Source: Cyanophora paradoxa
Taxonomy: Eukaryota > Glaucocystophyceae > Cyanophorales > Cyanophoraceae
Assembly: GCA_004431415.1 (NCBI GenBank)
Contig: QPMI01000074.1
Span: 1 to 38,700 of the forward strand
Direction of reading: 5' to 3'
DNA length: 38,700 bases
Below the pieces are notes generated by a model, which saw nothing but the letters and a program-made list of their open reading frames with translations, was not told where the DNA came from and did not search any database. Within the stretch, counting starts at the first letter, position 1. Every line of letters begins with the position of its first letter. The translations under genes and the position numbers were made by a program. This document shows positions 1 through 7,589 of the stretch, piece by piece.

Positions 1-948
1 GTTTTAAGTCTTTCTGGGGGGATGCAAGGGCATTATCATAACCAGGCTGCTAAAAGAAATCGAAAATCGAACTGGCAGGAGAATAATCGATCTTGTGGAT
101 CTTGTGAGTGGAACTTCCACTGGTGGGATCATTGCAATAGGTTTGAATAAGGCATCCTGATAAACCAGGTGAACCTAAACTGACAGCAAAACGATTTACA
201 CAAATTTACCTAACTCAACTGCCCTTGATTTTCGCAAATCCTCGAAATATAATCGAAAATGCCCTTTTTAATACAAAGTATGATGTGGGACCCTTGGAGA
301 CTGCAATCAATTCAGTTACTGGTGAATCACTAATACAGGATTCCCTAAAGGACATTGTGATACATCCTTTGATACTCAGAATATGAAACCAATATTTATC
401 ACAAATGACAACAATTACAACTTTATGCCTTGTAAGATTGCTGCTAGGGCTACTTCTGCTGCTCCTACATATTTCTCTCCTGTAAGCATTGTTGATTTCA
501 ATCGGGGAGTATATGTCTGTCTCATTGATGGTGCCATTTCGGGAAACAATAATCCCAGTTGTGTGTGGTTACAGCCATGCAAAGAAGATTTACAGTGATG
601 ATGATGATATTATAGTAATAAGCATCTCTTGTGGAGAGGTAGACCCACATTTAGAGTCTGATTATGTGGGTTATGCTTATGAGACTGTGAACAGCTGGGC
701 ATTCTCTCATGGATTGCCTCAACAGATGGAGCCCATTGATTAACATGCTCATGCTGCAAGTGAGCTTTCTGCCCTTGATAAAATGGAGGAGTTGTTACCC
801 TACAACTATGATCAGGATTATGGGAGATATTACAGGCTATCAGTACCTCTTCCAAATCATATAGTAAGCTCCTTGATGACACTTCTAAAATCCAGATATG
901 CTTTCTTTCACAGAAACATACATAGGCAGCAAACAATGATATGATCAA
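1..948 (+). pseudogene. Patatin-like phospholipase, broken, 5' end outside window
   Basis: Patatin family enzymes are serine lipid acyl hydrolases with a Ser-Asp dyad. The nucleophile elbow is visible at 107-127 (Ser-Gly-Thr-Ser-Thr-Gly-Gly), after a glycine-rich oxyanion-hole segment near 10-30. The Asp-Gly-Ala motif of the dyad is at 527-535, after a typical Ala-Arg-Ala-Thr-Ser-Ala-Ala-Pro-Thr segment. The homology moves between reading frames at about 20-30, 150-165, 365-380, 545-600 and 850-900, and in-frame stops lie between. One break is at a run of six G. The open pieces at 383-598 and 489-743 are fragments of this one gene. The Tyr-Tyr-Arg-Leu stretch near 830-845 fits the C-terminal part of the family. 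The reading then leads into the discoidin-like segment at 941, so the intact ancestor may have been a phospholipase-discoidin fusion. The family call is secure; whether the breaks are real or sequencing indels is open. Confidence 0.8.
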
Positions 949-1533
949 TAAGCTTTGCAGCCTTTTAGTAGCAAACTATGAACTAAAGAACCCTACAAAG
1001 GCTTACATCTCATCCACTCTCACTACATCACCTCCTTTGGATGCTAATTGGTATCAGCTTGCAGATGATGCCTTTACTGCCTCATCCTCTGTGACAGGTA
1101 AAGAGCCTTCATGGCTAGACCTTCAGCATTTGGCTGGGAAGCTGGAGCCTATGCTCCTGAACAGATATGGGAAACCCCCACTGAATACCTACAAGTTGCT
1201 TTTCCATATACTTTTGAACTCTCTTCTGTGATTGCCTATGGATCAGGGGACACCAATGCTTTTATTAAGACTTTCAATGTGGCAACATCCACTGATGGGA
1301 TCAACTGGTCTTTTATTCGATCAGATGGGCAGAACAAAATATATGTCTGTGAGAACATCAACAATGCTCACAACTCTGGTGATGTGGCTCTATTGAGTGG
1401 ATTTCCTCTAAGCATCAAGGATGCTTTTTACATAGGTTTCTCTCTCAGAATCAAATATATTCGCATTTATCCCCTTGTGTATGTGAATGCTCCCACAATG
1501 AGAGTTGATTTCACAGGTGCCTTTATTCGATAA
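941..1533 (+). pseudogene. F5/8 type C (discoidin) domain segment, frameshifted
   Basis: F5/8 type C domains are beta-sandwich modules that bind glycans or lipids and often serve in attachment. One frame (941 to about 1108) carries the Ala-Ser-Ser-Ser start of the domain. The adjacent frame (about 1111-1533) continues with Ala-Arg-Pro-Ser...Ala-Trp-like residues, a Gln-Val-Ala-Phe strand and Ser-Thr-Asp-Gly-Ile-Asn-Trp, the classic Ser-x-Asp-Gly-x-x-Trp signature. A frameshift at about 1105-1115 separates the halves. The segment directly follows the patatin-like remnant and may be its C-terminal domain. The end overlaps the convergent penton-like gene by 11 bp, so the two stop codons sit within one another's genes. 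An attachment role for the virion is an inference from the domain type. Confidence 0.6.
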
Positions 1534-2455
1534 ACTCCAACTGAAAAGAATTATCGATTCCATTCATATCAATCAGTTCACCAAAGTAATCTTTAAACTC
1601 AACTGTGAGTTCCCTTATCACCAGGTTTCTGTCATTGATTTGAATAAATTCTGCATGCTCACCACTATGGTAAACATAGCCACCTATATCTTTACTCAAT
1701 TGCAATCTAAGGATAGCTCCCTGGTTATGTGGTTGCGATTTCGGAATTATATTGTGTCTGCTGGCAAAAGGGGCAAGCTCTTTAATGTGCATGTATAGAT
1801 ACTGCTCAGCATTCATATCAGACATCTTTCTGCTGTCAAAATAATATTGCAAGGGCTTAGATGAGAGTCTGGGTCCTGAGAAGGTGATTCCCCATGCTGG
1901 GTGATCAGGTGTTATAGGTTTACCATCATACTTTAAAAGGTTCTCAGGTCGATATGGAGATCCACCAACAGGAGGAGTGCTATAATACCCAGTGGTGTAT
2001 TCAGTAGAACTTACACCCAAAAGCTTCCCTATTCGCTTGTTGCTTGCAATAAAACGAAACTCATGATTACTGTAAAACTCCACTTTATAGGTTGTTGGGT
2101 TGTAGAATATTTTGAACTCAAAAGCTACTGTTTTGCCTGCAATTGTTTGGAAGCTTGAATAGTTCAGCCCATAATTATAAGGGTGTGTGACCCCAAAATG
2201 ACCCTGATTGATGTAGCCACTGGGAAGGGGATACACTTGTTGTGTGATCACTTGGTTATATGAACCATCTTGGTAATTAAACTGAACTGTTAGATGATCA
2301 GTTCCCACACTGTTATAGATACTGTTTGGAATCTCTGCATAGAGAACCCTACATTCCCTTGGTCTCTCTACTGGAGTTGTGAGGGTGACCCTGTAAGAGT
2401 TTTCAGATTCCCCTTGGCTTCTATCCCTGCTATCAATATTAACAAGTCGATTCAT
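1523..2455 (-). CDS. Penton-like minor capsid protein
   Basis: 310 residues. The N-terminus (Val-Asn-Ile-Asp-Ser-Arg-Asp-Arg, then Tyr-Arg-Val-Thr-Leu, then a Leu-Tyr-Ala-Glu-Ile-Pro-Asn-Ser-Ile-Tyr-Asn strand) is the signature start of the penton/minor capsid protein of Polintons and virophages, a single jelly-roll that closes the capsid vertices. The C-terminal strand pair (Leu-Thr-Val-Glu-Phe-Lys-Asp...Phe-Gln-Leu-Glu-Phe) also fits. The ATG at 2453-2455 is preceded by an AT-rich stretch with a TATA-like sequence. Unlike the other morphogenesis genes it runs leftward, and its 3' end overlaps the broken discoidin gene by 11 bp. The gene is intact while a diverged paralogue next to it (2485-3487) is broken. 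Family assignment is by recognition of these motifs; no structure comparison was possible. Confidence 0.75.
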   Translation of the reverse strand: MNRLVNIDSRDRSQGESENSYRVTLTTPVERPRECRVLYAEIPNSIYNSVGTDHLTVQFNYQDGSYNQVITQQVYPLPSGYINQGHFGVTHPYNYGLNYSSFQTIAGKTVAFEFKIFYNPTTYKVEFYSNHEFRFIASNKRIGKLLGVSSTEYTTGYYSTPPVGGSPYRPENLLKYDGKPITPDHPAWGITFSGPRLSSKPLQYYFDSRKMSDMNAEQYLYMHIKELAPFASRHNIIPKSQPHNQGAILRLQLSKDIGGYVYHSGEHAEFIQINDRNLVIRELTVEFKDYFGELIDMNGIDNSFQLEFIE

Positions 2456-2484
2456 TTTAATATATAAATATAGATAAAAGAAGA

Positions 2485-3487
2485 ATGCCTGTGGATTACA
2501 TCGAGGTTAGCTCATTTAATACAATCTCTGGTGATGGTCCCACATCAAGCTTTGTGGCTAGACTCCCCAGTAGTTATGAGAATGTGAGGGCTGTGAGACT
2601 GGTCTCAGCCGAATTTTATAACAGTATCCCTATGGTGAGTGGTGAAACCAAAGCAGGAGATGTGACAGTTGACAATGCATTTAGCATTTATTATTCTGAA
2701 CAAACTCCTGGAGCTGGAAGCTCAGGAATTCCAACAGTTCGCCCAGCTGCTGACTATGAACAATGGAAACAATTCATTATAAGTCGAAACACCCCATCCA
2801 AAGCACCAGCAACTGGTGAATGTAATTAACTCTAATTCGAAGGCAGAAATCCCAACCATCCATTCGCTGCAAATGGGATGAATCACTGAAACGAATTATA
2901 TTCCACTCAGCAGTACCATTTTACTTGGCTTTCTCAGTAGCTGTGAACCAAGCCAACAAACAATCCAAAAGCTGTTGAGTTCAGCTAGACTGCTGGTCTT
3001 GATCCTGGAAGATATGGTAACTCCCCAATCCAATCACAGGTCTATGATGCTCTCACTGATGGAATCTTTACTGGTGGTCGCGTGAATGGCATTATATCTT
3101 CTTTTGAGCCTGAGAAGACCAGGGACAGTGTTTTGTTTGTGAGAGTAAAGGAGCTGGGTGATCTGGTGCAATGTGGGGATGGTCTTCTGACTGGTTACTT
3201 TCACAAAATAGTGGTCCCTGATAAAGACTATGGTGAGCATGTTGTTTACATTCAACAGAAGCTCACCCACTTTACAATACTATAATAAAAAGGTTGGATT
3301 ATCCACTTTCTCGGTTGATATTGTAAATGCTATTAATGAACCAATTGATTTTGAGGGTCAACCTGTTCATCTGACCTTTGAAATTCGCTATGGTGATGAG
3401 CCAGCTGGGGACCCAGTTTATGAATACTTCAAGATGCGAATGTCACAGCTTCACCCTTCCTATCCAGTTATTACAAACTTCGCATAA
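2485..3487 (+). pseudogene. Second penton-like protein gene, broken
   Basis: The first open piece (2485-2829, 114 residues) starts Tyr-Ile-Glu-Val-Ser-Ser-Phe-Asn-Thr and continues with Phe-Val-Ala-Arg-Leu-Pro and Val-Arg-Leu-Val-Ser-Ala-Glu-Phe-Tyr-Asn-Ser-Ile, the same layout as the N-terminus of the intact neighbour at 1523-2455. Reading continues in other frames around 2830-3080. It resumes at about 3034-3285 (Phe-Glu-Pro-Glu-Lys...Arg-Val-Lys-Glu-Leu-Gly) and ends in a third frame at about 3290-3487 with a C-terminal strand pair ending Leu-Thr-Phe-Glu-Ile-Arg-Tyr-Gly-Asp. That resembles the C-terminal strands of the paralogue. I therefore read 2485-3487 as one gene with at least three frame breaks. 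The start lies 29 bp from the start of the divergent paralogue, so both share one short AT-rich promoter interval. Confidence 0.6.
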
Positions 3488-3540
3488 ATTAAGGATCATT
3501 GGTAGATTTTTTATGTTGCAGTATAATAAAAGAGAATATA

Positions 3541-4908
3541 ATGGATATCACTTCCACTCTTCAAAGACTTTCGCTGAAAGAAGCCCTAACAACCCCAGAA
3601 GAGGCGAAAGCCTTTTTCCTGGATAACTCCCTTATGCTTGGTCTCGAATCCAAGTCTAAGCCAGTTCTAGTTGTTGTGAATCCCAGCAATACTTTTGAGA
3701 ATAATGTTGGAAATCGCATTTCCTTCAAGCTACCTCGCTACAATTTCTGTGGAAAACTCGAACTTGCTTTCGACCTTCCAGCCATCACGTTTGCTGGTGA
3801 TACTGACCTAGTTCGCAATGGATACACTCGCCCAGTTGGTGCTTTAGTTCAGCGACTTGAAATTACCTATGGATCTTACACCTACCATATTCCATCTGAT
3901 TTCCTTGCTCATTTCCCCCTGGTCTATTATTCGGAGGATCAACTAGCTAAAAAGAAGCGATCAATGGGCATGGTTCATGGCATCCCTGCTCATGGAACCA
4001 ACCGCCTTGGTGGCTCATTCTTTGTTGAAATTCCTGTGCCTTGGCTAAATCACTACCTTCCCCTTGGTGCTTTATCTGGTGAAATGGTTGTTACTGTTTG
4101 GTTTAAGGATGCTGATAAGGGTTATGTTGAAACTTCCTATGGTGGTCGTGAACTCACAACTGCTGTTGGAACTGTTGATGCAACCGCTGATGATGGTCTT
4201 GGAAACTTCACAGATGGAACTCTTGCCCATGTTGGTCAAAACATCACCAGTTTTAATCTTGGTGCAACAACCCCTGGTATTACAATTACCTCTCCTCGCC
4301 TTTACATGCATGCTGTTAATGTTTCTGATGAGCTTTTCGCTACTGTAATTGAAAAGGTTAAGACTACTGGCATGGCTATTCCTGCTCTAGACATTGGGTT
4401 TGTAGATGCTAGTGCTTTCCCTGCCAAGGGCAATGCCCAACCCAATCGAATTAACCTCTCTCAAATCTCAGGACTGGTTTATGCTCTGCTTGTTTCAGTT
4501 CGTGATAATGCAACTGTTGATAAATCCACTGGCTCTCACAGTGTTCTTAAGACCTATGCCAACTCAAAAGAGATAACATTCACAACTGAAATAAATGGTC
4601 AGCGACTTTTTGCCACTGAGCCAATTTCCCTACTCAAAGGTGCTGAGCTAATTGCTGATGCCTTCAAATGCTCTAACATGGATAAGGTTGCTGATCGCTA
4701 TGTCCTTTCAGGATTGCCTTTCTGCCTTGATGGAGAAAAGGCGATTCGAAATATTGCCCAGTCTGGTTATGTTGATTTAACAAATTCCTCCTCTTCATTC
4801 CTCACCCTCTACATGCCTTCAGATAAGGTAATCGATGTTAATGTTCGCGCTCTCATGCATAGCTTTATTATTGTCGACAAAGATGGTCTGAGACGTATAA
4901 ATCTTTAA
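3541..4908 (+). CDS. Putative major capsid protein
   Basis: 455 residues from the ATG at 3541. The frame is open back to 3499, but the upstream residues look non-coding and 3541 directly follows an AT-rich leader. The protein is hydrophobic and beta-rich, with few charged clusters. It has runs such as Pro-Val-Leu-Val-Val-Val-Asn-Pro and Leu-Glu-Leu-Ala-Phe-Asp-Leu-Pro-Ala-Ile near the N-terminus and a Tyr-His-Ile-Pro-Ser-Asp-Phe-Leu segment. No simple motif defines double jelly-roll capsid proteins. The call rests on size, composition and position between the penton-like genes and the packaging ATPase, as in Polintons and virophages. It is short for a Polinton capsid protein but within reach of virophage-like ones. 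The following gene starts 64 bp downstream. Confidence 0.6.
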   Translation: MDITSTLQRLSLKEALTTPEEAKAFFLDNSLMLGLESKSKPVLVVVNPSNTFENNVGNRISFKLPRYNFCGKLELAFDLPAITFAGDTDLVRNGYTRPVGALVQRLEITYGSYTYHIPSDFLAHFPLVYYSEDQLAKKKRSMGMVHGIPAHGTNRLGGSFFVEIPVPWLNHYLPLGALSGEMVVTVWFKDADKGYVETSYGGRELTTAVGTVDATADDGLGNFTDGTLAHVGQNITSFNLGATTPGITITSPRLYMHAVNVSDELFATVIEKVKTTGMAIPALDIGFVDASAFPAKGNAQPNRINLSQISGLVYALLVSVRDNATVDKSTGSHSVLKTYANSKEITFTTEINGQRLFATEPISLLKGAELIADAFKCSNMDKVADRYVLSGLPFCLDGEKAIRNIAQSGYVDLTNSSSSFLTLYMPSDKVIDVNVRALMHSFIIVDKDGLRRINL

Positions 4909-4972
4909 ATGTTACCATTTTCAGTCTCCCTGCATTATTTTTATCTGTCTTTATTTAGGAAGATCTACAACA

Positions 4973-5767
4973 ATGACTATACCAAGTTCTGATCTGGATG
5001 AATTTGTGGCTGGTGAAATGATAGAACCCCCTTTCAGACTACTCATACTAGGTAAAAGTGGATGCGGAAAAACTGAAGCCGTAAAATATTATTTGAAACA
5101 GCTGCATGATGCCAAAAAGATTGATACAACCCTTATTATATCCGCTACCTCATTCTCACATTTCTGGGACAAAGCTGCTACTGTTCAACTGGGTGCATGG
5201 GATCCCCAATACATGTCGAAAATTATAAAAGAAAGAGAGGCAAAAAGGGAGAAAGGAGAAGAACTTAACCATATGCTGGTGATTTTAGAGGATATGATAG
5301 AAAATGACCAGCTGGATCTCAGTCGAGATAAAACAGTGGGAATGCTTTATGTTCGTGGCAGACATGTCAATATATCAATTATAACTATTTCCCAAAAATT
5401 AAGAAAGGTCGCAAGTGTTATTCGCTGCAATAGTGATATAGTAATTATGGTTTGTGCAAGCAACCAAAAAGAGCTGGAAGCATTTGCAGAGGAGTTTTCG
5501 ACATTTCCTCGAAAAGAAGATTTCTATAAACTGTTTGAAGAGTATGTCCACTCATACCAGTTCCTTGTTTATACATCTTTCAAGTATAATGTGGGCTACT
5601 ATGTTGATAAAGCCGATTTAGTTGGAGATTTCGATTTTCCTCGCTTCCACAGGAAGCCCAAGAAGAAAGAAGATGAACTGAAACCACCAGAGAAAGAGGA
5701 AGCCCCCAAAGAAGTGAAAAGCCAAGTCCATAGCAATAAATTGATGCGATATAAACGCGGTTTATAA
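4973..5767 (+). CDS. A32-type genome packaging ATPase
   Basis: 264 residues. It belongs to the FtsK-HerA/A32 class that pumps DNA into preformed capsids. The Walker A motif Gly-Lys-Ser-Gly-Cys-Gly-Lys-Thr is at residues 27-34. The Walker B strand Met-Leu-Val-Ile-Leu-Glu-Asp-Met is at about 101-108. A sensor-like Ile-Ser-Gln-Lys-Leu segment follows at about 139-143, then an Ile-Arg-Cys-Asn-Ser-Asp stretch typical of A32-like proteins. The C-terminal 50 residues are a lysine/glutamate-rich tail. Length matches the family (about 230-280). The start at 4973 follows a pyrimidine-rich leader. An AATAAA-like sequence at about 5784 lies between this gene and the next. The order capsid-ATPase-unknown is compact and co-oriented. 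Confidence 0.85.
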   Translation: MTIPSSDLDEFVAGEMIEPPFRLLILGKSGCGKTEAVKYYLKQLHDAKKIDTTLIISATSFSHFWDKAATVQLGAWDPQYMSKIIKEREAKREKGEELNHMLVILEDMIENDQLDLSRDKTVGMLYVRGRHVNISIITISQKLRKVASVIRCNSDIVIMVCASNQKELEAFAEEFSTFPRKEDFYKLFEEYVHSYQFLVYTSFKYNVGYYVDKADLVGDFDFPRFHRKPKKKEDELKPPEKEEAPKEVKSQVHSNKLMRYKRGL

Positions 5768-5795
5768 AATTATCTCTCATTCTAATAAAGATACA

Positions 5796-6530
5796 ATGCC
5801 TCCCAAACGAAAAATAGGGATCCCTGCTGGGGCTGTTGGCTATTCAGGTGGTGGAAACAATGGATCCATTAACACAGACCCACTGAAATTCAATGGTATG
5901 AATGAAGTGAAGCCCTCTCAACAACAAGAAGACCCCCTCAATGCTGCCTATGAGGAATCATTTGATGACAAAGCCCCACAGGCTTCAACCAGTGACCAAC
6001 TCAACATTTCACCTGAAGCCTCAAAGATGAAGGCTGTAGCTGAGGGAGCCAGGCGAATTATTGGTGCTGCTGATGATAAAGGTTTAGGCTTGCAAGATCT
6101 ATCACTGGCTCGCAAAGGTGAGGGTCTCAGTAAAGAATCAGACAAGGTAATCCAGTCTATGGCTGGTGAAGTCACATATAAGACTGCTCCCACTCAAAAT
6201 ATTCATCGAATTCCCAAGGCTCAATGGGATGAGATGACTGCTAAACTCAAAGATCTGGAAGCCAAATCCAGTGCTTTGGAGCAGTATGTTACTGAGAAGA
6301 AAGAGAGAGCCAAGCTAAAGGAGATGCTTCGAAAGGAAGTTTATAAAATGGGCATTACTGGTGTCCCAGATAAACAGTTTATTGCTAAGAAAGAGAACCA
6401 AATCGATGAGCAAGCAGTAGATGAAATGAAAACAAAGACCCAAAAGGGAACCATTGAACCTGGTGCCACTAAAACTGAAGTAGAAAAGGGAGTAGCTCCC
6501 ACAGTATATAAAAGACGAGTTTGGCTTTAA
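5796..6530 (+). CDS. Unknown protein, probable internal or minor virion component
   Basis: 244 residues; not recognised. The first 60 residues are Gly/Asn/Ser/Pro-rich and low in order, starting with a basic Pro-Pro-Lys-Arg-Lys stretch that could act as a nuclear localisation or DNA-contact signal. Residues about 145-190 form a predicted coiled coil (Lys-Leu-Lys-Asp-Leu-Glu-Ala-Lys...Glu-Lys-Lys-Glu-Arg-Ala-Lys-Leu). The C-terminus is basic (Tyr-Lys-Arg-Arg-Val-Trp-Leu). It lies 28 bp after the packaging ATPase, in the same direction, within the block of morphogenesis genes. A virion role is inferred from position only. Confidence 0.6.
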   Translation: MPPKRKIGIPAGAVGYSGGGNNGSINTDPLKFNGMNEVKPSQQQEDPLNAAYEESFDDKAPQASTSDQLNISPEASKMKAVAEGARRIIGAADDKGLGLQDLSLARKGEGLSKESDKVIQSMAGEVTYKTAPTQNIHRIPKAQWDEMTAKLKDLEAKSSALEQYVTEKKERAKLKEMLRKEVYKMGITGVPDKQFIAKKENQIDEQAVDEMKTKTQKGTIEPGATKTEVEKGVAPTVYKRRVWL

Positions 6531-6552
6531 TTTTCTCTGTTTTATTAGAGAC

Positions 6553-6825
6553 ATGGATATAATACGAAAGTTTATTGAGATGCTCAGTCTGCATGTGGTA
6601 AGCAATTGCCACAGTGGATGCTGTGACACAACAATAGAGTTTGAGATGTCAGATACTGAGGATAATGTATCTGAGGCAAGAGAGAGAAGGAGATCAACAG
6701 TTTCTGTGGAGTCAATGCCAGCAGACCCCACAGAGTATACATATGAGCAACAGGAGTATCCAAGGAGAAGTTCTCTGCCAGCAGAAAACGTTTTCTCTGG
6801 GAATATAAATGGAGGACACTATTAG
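6553..6825 (+). CDS. Unknown small acidic/Arg-Ser-rich protein
   Basis: 90 residues; not recognised. The N-terminal 15 residues form a short amphipathic or hydrophobic helix, followed by a cysteine-histidine cluster (Cys-His-Ser-Gly-Cys-Cys) at about residues 19-24. The remainder is acidic and then Arg/Ser-rich with repeated Arg-Arg-Ser/Thr, compatible with a disordered phosphorylatable tail. The leader reads TTTATTAGAGAC directly before the ATG, close to the leader of PolB (TTTATTAGGAACA). The 3' end overlaps the start of the next gene by 17 bp in another frame. Confidence 0.45.
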   Translation: MDIIRKFIEMLSLHVVSNCHSGCCDTTIEFEMSDTEDNVSEARERRRSTVSVESMPADPTEYTYEQQEYPRRSSLPAENVFSGNINGGHY

Positions 6826-7054
6826 TTTAATCGAGTTTACCAGTGATGAACCTGTTACTGAGGGTTCTATAAGACACATTCTGGCAATGCAGAAACGATA
6901 TAGAGAGGACCCAGAATATAGAGAGTATAAAAAGCAGCAAGCCCTGGCATCCTATTATCGCAGAAAAGCCCAAAAAGAGGAGCAGAGACCCAGAGGGAGA
7001 CCGATTAAATATTATTTGCCTACTGATAGTAGCAATGGACCCCCAGGTCTATAA
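6809..7054 (+). CDS. Small basic AT-hook-like protein
   Basis: 81 residues. The central part is strongly basic and helical (Met-Gln-Lys-Arg-Tyr-Arg-Glu-Asp-Pro-Glu-Tyr-Arg-Glu-Tyr-Lys-Lys). It ends in Pro-Arg-Gly-Arg-Pro-Ile-Lys, an AT-hook core (Arg-Gly-Arg-Pro) that binds the minor groove of AT-rich DNA. The leftward protein at 10129-10383 has a comparable layout: a basic helix then Arg-Gly-Arg-Lys. DNA binding is therefore likely; a role in replication, packaging or transcription cannot be decided. It overlaps the preceding gene by 17 bp. Confidence 0.55.
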   Translation: MEDTISLIEFTSDEPVTEGSIRHILAMQKRYREDPEYREYKKQQALASYYRRKAQKEEQRPRGRPIKYYLPTDSSNGPPGL

Positions 7055-7157
7055 GATAATTGAGCAAAAGCGGTCTCAGTATGCCACTGAGGCAGCTATA
7101 AAAATATATACAAAGGAATTGGCTTTATACTTGCAATCAATTGCAAGTCACAGATAA
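7035..7157 (+). CDS. Possible 40-residue protein
   Basis: An ATG at 7035, inside the last codons of the AT-hook-like gene, opens a 40-residue frame. It is predicted to be a single amphipathic helix (Lys-Ile-Tyr-Thr-Lys-Glu-Leu-Ala-Leu-Tyr-Leu). Its stop overlaps the end of the convergent gene at 7148 by 10 bp, the same arrangement as at 1523-1533. Overlap of starts and stops is common in this element, which supports it, but the length is too short for certainty. Confidence 0.3.
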   Translation: MDPQVYKIIEQKRSQYATEAAIKIYTKELALYLQSIASHR

Positions 7158-7444
7158 CTTTTGTAAATATGCTTTTGTAATTTTTTGTTTGCATTTTCAG
7201 ACACTGAAACAGTTATGTGAATGTTTACTGATCTATTCCTCTTTGGTTTAGCTGCATACATATTGTAACCTATCAATCTCTGTGACATTTCGATATATGC
7301 CCCTATATCTCCATGCTTTATGCATTTATCTAACTCACTCATGGTCATCTCATCAAGAGTCTTTGCCATTTTGTCTTCACTATACACAATCAAGTAAGCC
7401 TTAAGTATTCTTGTCAAATTTTGGTCTTTTTCGATAGGTGTCAC
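7148..7444 (-). CDS. Unknown small protein, start uncertain
   Basis: Up to 98 codons; not recognised. The frame reads well from about 7440, but no ATG exists there. A stop lies a few codons upstream, and the first codon available is GTG at 7442-7444. The first ATG is at 7367-7369, giving 73 residues. The protein is helical with a Ser-Glu-Leu-Asp-Lys-Cys-Ile segment and a basic C-terminus. The 5' part of the frame runs into the iteron-like inverted repeat at 7437, so the start region and the repeat coincide. Either translation starts at 7369, or an upstream start has been lost, or initiation is non-AUG. Confidence 0.4.
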   Translation of the reverse strand: MTPIEKDQNLTRILKAYLIVYSEDKMAKTLDEMTMSELDKCIKHGDIGAYIEMSQRLIGYNMYAAKPKRNRSVNIHITVSVSENANKKLQKHIYKSYL

Positions 7445-7534
7445 AGGTGTTCACAGGTTTTTATCGTCCCCTGGTCATTTTTCTTTTTATAGCCCCCTAG
7501 ATGGGATGGACCTGTGACACCTGTGAACAACACC
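7437..7534. repeat. Iteron-like inverted repeat, copy A
   Basis: Left arm 7437-7459 reads GGTGTCACAGGTGTTCACAGG. Right arm about 7509-7534 carries CCTGTGACACCTGTGAACA, the reverse complement pattern. Each arm is made of two copies of a 9-10 bp unit TGT(T)CACAGG. The arms are separated by about 50 bp. The same motif recurs at 17001-17093. The site lies between the 3' end of the helicase gene and the start of the 98-codon gene. It may be an origin, a protein-binding operator or an RNA 3'-end hairpin. Confidence 0.8.
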
Positions 7535-7589
7535 ATTTCCAGTAAGGCTATAAAAATTAAATATACATTTCAATCATAAATCGTTTTGT

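Noticed and set aside
4072-4348. Open frames on both strands inside the capsid gene
   Set aside because: Shadows of the major capsid reading frame with no independent start signals.
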